From: Thermoplasmata archaeon
GTDB taxonomy: Archaea; Thermoplasmatota; Thermoplasmata; Thermoplasmatales; Thermoplasmataceae
Length of the DNA stretch: 12,559 nt
Direction of reading: 5' to 3'
Assembly (NCBI GenBank): GCA_021833045.1
Contig: JAKBGP010000039.1
Coordinates: 1 to 12,559 of the forward strand
This document shows positions 8,018 to 12,559 of the stretch, piece after piece; the first letter of the stretch is position 1, and each line of letters begins with the position of its first letter. Made by a program: the position numbers and the translations under genes. The notes beneath the pieces are model-generated. The model worked only from the letters and a program-made list of their open reading frames with translations, was not told the origin of the DNA and ran no database searches.

Positions 8018-8036
8018 TCCTTCATTAAATATAAAA
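8018..8036 (-). promoter_or_regulatory. Likely promoter and ribosome site of the vWA-PP2C unit
   Basis: On the minus strand TTTTATATTTA (8036-8026) is centred about 24 bases before the vWA ATG, a good archaeal TATA position for a leaderless transcript. An AAGGA follows at 8022-8018, 10 bases before the ATG, and could serve translation from a longer transcript that reads through the upstream membrane-protein gene. Both modes are possible; neither is proven. Confidence 0.5.
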
Positions 8037-8040
8037 TTTA

Positions 8041-8373
8041 TCAATGCTTCTTTTCAAATAATCCAAGAAACACTGCTACTAGAATTACTATATAACCTAT
8101 AATGAAAATTCCAGGATATGCTATTATTCCTGCAACGGAAATTACAGCCATAGTTGTTAGACCAATTTCTTTCTTTCTTCTGCTAAGTTCGACGCCTATT
8201 ATTCCAATAACACTGAAGAGTAAGTTATCAACTACAGCAGCCCCTGCACTCACCTTTCCAAAGAATGAAATATAGCTTGTAATGTCATGCAGCACAAACA
8301 GAATCAATGCTAGAACTATGTTTATGAGAGCTCCTATTATCCCTATTTTATAATAAAGCTTAAATGATGCCAT
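8041..8373 (-). CDS. Small multi-pass membrane protein, unknown function
   Basis: This 110-residue, very hydrophobic protein has about four predicted membrane helices, near residues 8-28, 44-63, 72-86 and 88-106. A charged SRRKKE loop follows the second helix and the C-terminus is EKKH. The many Ile, Val, Ala and Gly residues fit a small integral membrane protein. I recognise no family or catalytic motif. It ends only 33 bases before the vWA start on the same strand, so it may be transcribed with the vWA-PP2C pair, although that pair has its own TATA-like element. The start is supported by a TATA-like block about 26-29 bases upstream. A functional tie to the triad, for example as a membrane sensor or effector, is speculation based on position. 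Confidence 0.7.
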   Translation of the reverse strand: MASFKLYYKIGIIGALINIVLALILFVLHDITSYISFFGKVSAGAAVVDNLLFSVIGIIGVELSRRKKEIGLTTMAVISVAGIIAYPGIFIIGYIVILVAVFLGLFEKKH

Positions 8374-8395
8374 GGTAGATTGATAATTTTAAGCT

Positions 8396-8408
8396 ATTAA
8401 AATATATC
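8396..8408 (-). promoter_or_regulatory. TATA-like element before the 110-residue membrane protein gene
   Basis: The minus-strand sequence GATATATTTTAATAG spans about 8408-8394. Its TA-rich core is centred 26-29 bases before the ATG at 8373, as expected for leaderless archaeal transcription. It partly overlaps the stop codon of the upstream glycosyltransferase gene (8407-8409), showing how tightly the region is packed. Confidence 0.4.
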
Positions 8409-9498
8409 ATTTTTTTAATTCATACTTCTTTCCTCTCCATTCAATATGGGTTGATCTAACTCCAGTAATCATATTGATGAAATAGATAAATGGTAATACT
8501 ATTGACGCTATTGTAACCATCATTATGTTCTGCTTCTCTCTAGAAACGTTAATGGCAATTGCCATTCCCCATGGAATGTATCCGAGAAGGAATAAGTTCC
8601 AGACAAAAATGGATAGTGGGATTAAGGCAATTACATATAATATTACTATACCATAAATCCCAATTCCTGCATAGAATGCGTTCTTACTGTGAGATATGCT
8701 TATGGCAATTTGCCTATTGGACCATTCCATGAAGGTTTTTCTATCCTCTCTAGTGTATACAACTGGTCTAGTATTATGAGCATAAGCAATCTTGAGATTT
8801 CTTTCCTTGCAAATGGATGTAATTGTGGAATCATCTGAAATGGAATTGGCAAACTTTTCAAAATTATCTGGAAAAATTAAATCATTCCTGAAGGCGACCG
8901 ATCCTCCCCAAACAAATCTTGTCAATCTGAACTCCATCATGTTTATTCCAAGGTATCCCCATGTTTTTTTAATATAGTCCCATATATTTCCTCTGTCAGC
9001 AGGATCATAATAGGGATAAGTTGTGCTTGCACCTATATTTTTGTCCGCAAGAGGACCTAAAAGACTTTGCAGCCAGTTGGGTTTAACAAGTGTATCTGAA
9101 TCCAAAATAGCAAAGTAATCACTTTCCTGATATTTTTTGAGTGCAGTTGCTATAGCACCAACTTTTCCACTCCCGCTGTGACCGCCATCTGAAACTAGAA
9201 TTTCCATGTCATGTTTTTTCAGTATCTGAACCGCAGGATCATCTAAATGATCAACAACAGCAACAATATTATACTGTTCGACTGTTTGATGTTTTATTGC
9301 ATCTAAATTTTTTTCAAAATTAAGATCGACGCCCTTGCACGGAAATATAACGGTAACCTTTTTTAAAGCTATATTCTTCTGACTGGAACTTTGTCTTTTC
9401 CACCACACAACAAGATATATCCTTAGGGATAGAAATACTATAAGTACCAATATGATGAATGCCCAGAGTATTTTTATAATTTCAATGTCTTGAATCAT
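8407..9498 (-). CDS. Membrane family-2 glycosyltransferase, ceramide glucosyltransferase (GT21)-like
   Basis: This 363-residue enzyme has an N-terminal membrane anchor (about 9-32), a cytoplasmic GT-A domain (about 47-270) and C-terminal membrane helices (about 278-348). Motifs are FPCKG at 52-56, VVDHLDD near 81-87, the metal-binding DSD at 133-135, VWGGSVAFR at 197-204, SDDS at 221-224 and NRQ at 261-263 in the place of the QxxRW motif. The tail GVRSTHIEWRGKKYEL resembles the end of ceramide glucosyltransferase-like proteins. Archaea do not make ceramide, so the acceptor is more likely a membrane lipid or polyprenol carrier. The ATG lies inside the end of the upstream membrane-protein gene (17-base overlap), with GTGAG four bases before it, which points to coupled translation. 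Confidence 0.88.
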   Translation of the reverse strand: MIQDIEIIKILWAFIILVLIVFLSLRIYLVVWWKRQSSSQKNIALKKVTVIFPCKGVDLNFEKNLDAIKHQTVEQYNIVAVVDHLDDPAVQILKKHDMEILVSDGGHSGSGKVGAIATALKKYQESDYFAILDSDTLVKPNWLQSLLGPLADKNIGASTTYPYYDPADRGNIWDYIKKTWGYLGINMMEFRLTRFVWGGSVAFRNDLIFPDNFEKFANSISDDSTITSICKERNLKIAYAHNTRPVVYTREDRKTFMEWSNRQIAISISHSKNAFYAGIGIYGIVILYVIALIPLSIFVWNLFLLGYIPWGMAIAINVSREKQNIMMVTIASIVLPFIYFINMITGVRSTHIEWRGKKYELKK

Positions 9499-10048
9499 CT
9501 ATCTCACTAATGGGAACAGTTCTGCTTCCTCTAGTCCCTCTCATAGGTTCAGATTCCTTCCCGATCCTTTTTCCCCTCAATATATTAAATATATCAGAAA
9601 GAGAGAGAACAGAAAAGATTATTCCCGTGATCAGGGAAATGAAAAGAAAAATCTCTAGGAATATAATATAATAAGAGGTATGATAGACAACAACTGAGCT
9701 GGCAAAATTCATCAACATCGAGATAAGACCTATCATTATGGTAAAAACAAATAATCTGTTGATCTGACCAAATATTGGTTGCTTAAGGCTTTCTGGATGA
9801 AAGATCGGGATCATTGAGATCATCACAGTGTAAGCAGCCATCATAAGACCCATAATTGTCCCATAAAAAGTTAGGATCGACGAACTGGAATAGAAAGAAG
9901 CAATCTTCGAGGTTAAAAGAGTATCTGTTGGAATATATATCTTTCCTATATTGGTTGTCAGAAAAAAAGTAATAATAAATGACAGAATCACTACATTTCT
10001 CAACTTATAAAAGGAATCCAATCTACCCTTAAGCCTGACCTGAGCCAT
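9482..10048 (-). CDS. Four-helix membrane protein of unknown function
   Basis: This 188-residue protein has a short basic N-terminus (RLKGRLDSFYKLR), four clear membrane helices (about 18-38, 57-82, 98-120 and 123-150) and a hydrophilic, Arg-rich C-terminal tail of about 35 residues that is probably cytoplasmic. I recognise no family. Its last 17 bases overlap the start of the glycosyltransferase gene in another frame, so the two are very likely one operon and the protein may assist that enzyme or its lipid substrate. ATG at 10048 is preceded by a well-placed TATA-like element, supporting this start. An alternative role as a DUF-type inner-membrane scaffold cannot be excluded. Confidence 0.72.
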   Translation of the reverse strand: MAQVRLKGRLDSFYKLRNVVILSFIITFFLTTNIGKIYIPTDTLLTSKIASFYSSSSILTFYGTIMGLMMAAYTVMISMIPIFHPESLKQPIFGQINRLFVFTIMIGLISMLMNFASSVVVYHTSYYIIFLEIFLFISLITGIIFSVLSLSDIFNILRGKRIGKESEPMRGTRGSRTVPISEIDDSRH

Positions 10049-10067
10049 GGAATATTATAGTTATCCG

Positions 10068-10080
10068 GTATAAAATTTTT
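10068..10080 (-). promoter_or_regulatory. TATA-like promoter of the membrane protein-glycosyltransferase unit
   Basis: On the minus strand AAAAATTTTATACC lies with its TTTATA core at about 10076-10070, about 25 bases before the ATG at 10048. The spacing fits a leaderless archaeal transcript that begins at or near the start codon. It is among the better TATA matches in the window. Confidence 0.5.
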
Positions 10081-10109
10081 TATTAGAATATGGCTAAAAA
10101 TTATGAAAT

Positions 10110-10127
10110 TTTCAGAAAAATCTGAAA
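10110..10127 (-). terminator. Stem-loop at the end of the 117-residue gene, possible terminator
   Basis: A perfect 7-bp inverted repeat, TTTCAGA/TCTGAAA, is separated by a four-base AAAA loop (TTTT in the transcript). The stop codon of the 117-residue gene sits inside the stem. The minus-strand transcript continues into a T-rich stretch (TTTCATAATTTTTAG). This may end transcription before the promoter of the next gene. The stem is AT-rich and therefore only modestly stable. Confidence 0.35.
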
Positions 10128-10465
10128 GTTGATTGATCTATAAGCTCTGTAAAACTTTCTAAATCTATCTCCCCATCTTTAAAATTTGCAACTAGTTCTG
10201 TCCATCTCACTTCAAAATCAAACGAAAGTTTCTCGCCTTTTACCGTAAAGAGTAAACGGGTAACTCGGTCTACATTCTCCTTGTCAGGGAAATCAACACT
10301 TTCGATCTCTTCGTTATTATCTGCATTTTTAACATATGTGTGGGAAATGTATTCAAAGGAAAAGTTATGAAGGGGAAAATTTCTTCGTTTCTGTATTGCA
10401 AGCATCCTCACAAAATATTCAATGATATTTCCAAAATCACCTTCTATCTTAGTCGGCTCTTGCAT
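10112..10465 (-). CDS. Small acidic soluble protein, unknown function
   Basis: This 117-residue protein has no membrane segment and no cysteine, and is rich in Asp, Glu and Phe. It seems to have an N-terminal helix (about 8-27), several beta strands (33-45, 68-88) and a C-terminal helix (about 97-110), so it may be a compact alpha/beta domain. I recognise no motif or family. The gene has its own divergent promoter region upstream (TTTAAAAA element at about 10487-10498, near -27) and a stem-loop at its end, so it is probably a single-gene unit. Gene status rests on length, natural-looking composition and those flanking signals. Confidence 0.62.
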   Translation of the reverse strand: MQEPTKIEGDFGNIIEYFVRMLAIQKRRNFPLHNFSFEYISHTYVKNADNNEEIESVDFPDKENVDRVTRLLFTVKGEKLSFDFEVRWTELVANFKDGEIDLESFTELIDQSTFRFF

Positions 10466-10485
10466 ATATTTAAATCCCTATATGG

Positions 10486-10572
10486 TTTTTAAATTTTTTT
10501 AATTTTTCATATAAGCTATACATTTCTTAAGAAAGAGCAATGCGTAAAAACTTTTTTTCCAAAATTTATTAT
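10486..10572. promoter_or_regulatory. Divergent promoter region between the 117-residue gene and the SIS gene
   Basis: On the minus strand AATTTAAAAACC (about 10498-10486) lies some 27 bases before the ATG at 10465. On the plus strand AAAATTTATTA (10561-10571) lies about 28 bases before the ATG at 10595. The region between them is very rich in A/T runs. Each element is at the usual archaeal TATA distance from its start. Confidence 0.4.
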
Positions 10573-10594
10573 GTTGTGATTGAATAAAAGAAAT

Positions 10595-11623
10595 ATGACG
10601 GATGATATTCCAGAGGTTAGAACAAAGCACCCTTACTTAATGTATGAAATGCTCAAGGAGACTCCAAAAGCTCTAAAAACTACTCTAAAAAATGTGATTG
10701 ATGAAGAAATTGATTTCAGACGCGGTTCTGTAACTGTAACAGGAAACGGAACATCATATCATGCAGGAGTTCTTGGGTTTCAGTCTATTTCTGATGAAAA
10801 TAAACCATGGAATCATATACAGTCATATGAACTTGAAAATTACAAAACGCCTGGAAATAATATTGTTGCATTCTCACATACCGGTAAAACGTATTCAACT
10901 GTCCAGTCAATAAGAAAATATCCAGAAAAATTCAGTGTCGGTGTGACTCATGATCAAAATTCTTCACTGGCGCAAATATCCAGCAAGAGTATAGTTATTC
11001 AGGAAAAGGATAAATCTCTATGTAACACAAAGGCATTTTTTGATAACTCTTTAGCGTCTCTTATAATCGCCAATAAGTATGAAAAATCAAAGTATGACTA
11101 TGAAGGGTTTATTTCCATGATAGATAAGAATCTTATGAGGGCAGATATTGAGATGAACTCGATTGTTAAGGAAATCGGAAAGGTCAAAAATATTTTTGTG
11201 CTAGGGGCGGGGAACAATTTTATAGCCGCACGGGAAACTGCTCAAAAACTAAAGGAGGCAACACACATACATAGTGAAGGCATAGAACTGGAAGAATATA
11301 ACCACGGTTGCACATCTGTTACAAATAAAGATACTCTGCTTATTAACATATGCAACCGCGAAGATACATCAAGGGTAGAACAAATAAACAGAGGAATAAA
11401 ATATGTTGGAGCGAAATCTATAGGCATTGGTGGCCCAGGAGACTTTGAAATAGAACTTGATGTCAGAAATAGCTTTGAATTACCTATACAGGCAATAACT
11501 TATACCTATTTCCTTGCCTACCATCTTGCAGTTAAACTTGGAATCAATCCAGATATACTTAGATTCGATGAAAAAGACTATTATGATTTTGATATGGAAA
11601 TATTTCCAGCCGGCCAGCACTAA
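10595..11623 (+). CDS. Two-SIS-domain sugar-phosphate isomerase/deaminase (GlmS C-terminal-like)
   Basis: This 342-residue protein resembles the isomerase half of GlmS without the glutaminase domain. SIS domain 1 has GNGTSYHAG at 50-58 and AFSHTGKTYST at 92-102. SIS domain 2 has VLGAGNNFIAARE at 202-214, then QKLKEATHIHSEGIELEEYNHG at 217-238, matching the GlmS segment with catalytic Glu and the following His (E228, E233/E234, H237). Likely reactions are glucosamine-6-phosphate deamination or isomerisation, or action on another amino- or ketosugar phosphate. ATG at 10595 is chosen over the upstream in-frame TTG at 10580 because HPYLMYEMLKE starts normally from it and a TATA-like block lies about 28 bases before it. 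The stop overlaps the stop of the small gene on the other strand. Confidence 0.85.
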   Translation: MTDDIPEVRTKHPYLMYEMLKETPKALKTTLKNVIDEEIDFRRGSVTVTGNGTSYHAGVLGFQSISDENKPWNHIQSYELENYKTPGNNIVAFSHTGKTYSTVQSIRKYPEKFSVGVTHDQNSSLAQISSKSIVIQEKDKSLCNTKAFFDNSLASLIIANKYEKSKYDYEGFISMIDKNLMRADIEMNSIVKEIGKVKNIFVLGAGNNFIAARETAQKLKEATHIHSEGIELEEYNHGCTSVTNKDTLLINICNREDTSRVEQINRGIKYVGAKSIGIGGPGDFEIELDVRNSFELPIQAITYTYFLAYHLAVKLGINPDILRFDEKDYYDFDMEIFPAGQH

Positions 11624-11796
11624 GAGATTTTCTTATTGGCCTTTTCTATCTTATTCTCAATTTTCTTAAGTTGGAATGGGTCAGTAGGTTGCTTACTCTT
11701 AAGCATTTTATTTCTCAATTTTTCCCTCAGTTTATCATCCTTGCATAAATTCAGAACACTAATTTCGAATTTCTCAAGCTCTCTCATTTTTATCAT
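11620..11796 (-). CDS. 58-residue charged helical protein downstream of the CinA-like gene
   Basis: This small reading frame begins with ATG at 11796, three bases after the CinA-like stop (TGA GGC ATG), and ends with TAG at 11622-11620, overlapping the SIS stop by four bases. The peptide starts MIKMRELEKF and is highly charged and Lys/Glu-rich, with long runs of predicted helix around a central KQPTDPF break, so it looks like a helical hairpin or short coiled coil. One Cys lies at residue 18. A GAGG formed across the previous stop codon could serve the fourth codon, ATG at 11787, at a 10-base spacing, or ATG 11796 may be used by translational coupling. Position and composition argue for a real gene. 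I do not recognise a family. Confidence 0.6.
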   Translation of the reverse strand: MIKMRELEKFEISVLNLCKDDKLREKLRNKMLKSKQPTDPFQLKKIENKIEKANKKIS

Positions 11797-11799
11797 GCC

Positions 11800-12559
11800 T
11801 CATATGGATAAGCTGAATTTATTTTTAACTCTCTGACTGAATTCTTTATATGTAGAATTTATTCTATTTTCAATATCGTCCTGACTATCTCCATATCCGT
11901 AGAATTCAATTATTAGAACTGGATTATTAAATTCAAAGGATTCTGGATGGGATTTAATATTTATTCCATTGTTCATAACGTCAAATACTTCTTTTATCAG
12001 TGGAGCAATGGCACTTTCCATTATCCCATTTACCCTTATTTCTTTGCTCATGTAAGCTTTTTTAGACACGCCCATATTTAGAAGGATTTGTGGTAACATA
12101 GATCTCATCTCCCTCGGCACGCCTGGAACAGAAAATATTATTTTTCCATCATATTTGAGAAACATGCCAGGTGCGGTACCGCCTTTATTTTCTATTATTT
12201 CTGCACCCAGTGGCATTTTCGCCATTTTTAATCTCTCTTCTGTCAATTCTAGTTTTAGAGATAGATATTTTGTCTTTAAAATATCCATTGCATGAGGATT
12301 CATTTCTAATGGTAATCTGAGGCATTTACTGATAGATTCAATAGAAATATCATCCATAGTTGGCCCAAGTCCGCCAGTTGTTATAATAACATCAACTTCA
12401 TCTAATAAAAACTTCAATGATTTGCATATTTCATCTGTTTCATCCTTACACGCAATGTGATAAGCTACATTGAACCCGTTTGATGTGAGAAATGAGGATA
12501 TTTCTGCTGAATTAGAATCAACAGTTCTTCCCTTAACAACTTCATTTCCAATGGAAATA
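11800..12559 (-). CDS. CinA-type (COG1058) MoaB/MogA-fold nucleotide-utilising protein, 5' end cut by window
   Basis: The frame stays open from the right edge, upstream of an internal ATG at 12417, so the gene continues beyond the window. The visible part is about 252 residues and probably lacks only the first few. Motifs are ISIGNEVVKGRTVDSNS at the start, TTGGLGPTMDD, NKGGTAPGMF and VPGVPREM, which together define the MoaB/MogA-like domain of CinA. The C-terminal PncC-type amidase domain of bacterial CinA is absent, as is usual in archaea. Family members have been reported to hydrolyse ADP-ribose or FAD-type dinucleotides, so a nucleotide-salvage or cofactor-cleaning role is more likely than a competence role. 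The C-terminal part (GDSQDDIENR region) is less conserved. The gene is followed at once by the 58-residue gene on the same strand. Confidence 0.9.
   Translation of the reverse strand, partial: ISIGNEVVKGRTVDSNSAEISSFLTSNGFNVAYHIACKDETDEICKSLKFLLDEVDVIITTGGLGPTMDDISIESISKCLRLPLEMNPHAMDILKTKYLSLKLELTEERLKMAKMPLGAEIIENKGGTAPGMFLKYDGKIIFSVPGVPREMRSMLPQILLNMGVSKKAYMSKEIRVNGIMESAIAPLIKEVFDVMNNGINIKSHPESFEFNNPVLIIEFYGYGDSQDDIENRINSTYKEFSQRVKNKFSLSI

Noticed and set aside
10580..10582. TTG start for the SIS gene
   Set aside because: The possible GTGA ribosome site lies against the TTG, whereas the ATG at 10595 has a TATA-like block at the right distance and a normal family N-terminus.
11636..11836. 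66-codon plus-strand hydrophobic frame after the SIS gene
   Set aside because: It lies opposite the 58-residue minus-strand gene and the CinA-like end; its Phe/Leu/Ser-rich peptide is what a Lys/Glu-rich gene gives in antisense.
12415..12417. ATG at 12417 as the start of the CinA-like gene
   Set aside because: The frame continues upstream to the window edge with the conserved ISIGNEVVKGRTVDSNS motif, so this ATG is internal.
1..12559. CRISPR arrays, tRNA or rRNA genes, insertion sequences and att sites
   Set aside because: I read both strands for regular repeats, cloverleaf-type sequences, transposase motifs and terminal inverted repeats and found none that I can support.

Overview
The window looks like a piece of an archaeal chromosome, most likely from a thermoacidophilic Thermoplasmatales-type organism. 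The DNA is AT-rich, Arg is mostly AGA/AGG, Ile is often ATA, and gene ends are packed or overlapping. Several starts have a TATA-like element about 24-29 bases upstream, which suggests leaderless transcription. The species assignment is inference; no rRNA or other marker gene is present.

Layout. Positions 1-187 are unresolved. A ThiF/MoeB-type E1-like adenylyltransferase (188-904, minus) and a zinc MDR dehydrogenase resembling acryloyl-CoA reductase (953-1966, plus) diverge from a 48-base spacer with one TATA-like element placed to serve both. A large UvrD-type helicase fused to a RecB-family nuclease (2017-4713, minus) follows. A 387-base spacer separates it from a YegI-like protein kinase with a long unrecognised N-terminal region (5101-6486, plus). 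Converging on the kinase, with ends overlapping by 14 bases, are a PP2C-type phosphatase (6473-7189, minus) and a TerY-like vWA protein (7186-8007, minus), which overlap each other by 4 bases.

Next, all on the minus strand, come a small membrane protein (8041-8373), a membrane-anchored family-2 glycosyltransferase of the ceramide-glucosyltransferase type (8407-9498), a four-helix membrane protein (9482-10048) and a small acidic soluble protein (10112-10465). A SIS-domain sugar-phosphate isomerase/deaminase (10595-11623, plus) converges on a 58-codon gene (11620-11796, minus). That small gene lies directly behind a CinA-type (COG1058) gene cut by the right window edge (11800 to beyond 12559, minus).

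Main result. Kinase, PP2C and vWA together form the TerY-phosphorylation triad (TerY-P), known mainly from bacteria: E. coli has the related yegI/yegK/yegL genes, and TerY-P has been linked to stress and phage defence. Here it occurs in an apparent archaeon, in a convergent rather than co-directional arrangement, next to a solitary helicase-nuclease. A plausible reading is a phosphorylation switch (kinase on, phosphatase off, vWA protein as metal-dependent scaffold) that controls a DNA-processing or defence response. The link to the helicase-nuclease is inferred from position only. The flanking genes (E1-like enzyme, dehydrogenase, glycosyltransferase, SIS protein, CinA-like protein) look like ordinary metabolic or envelope genes.
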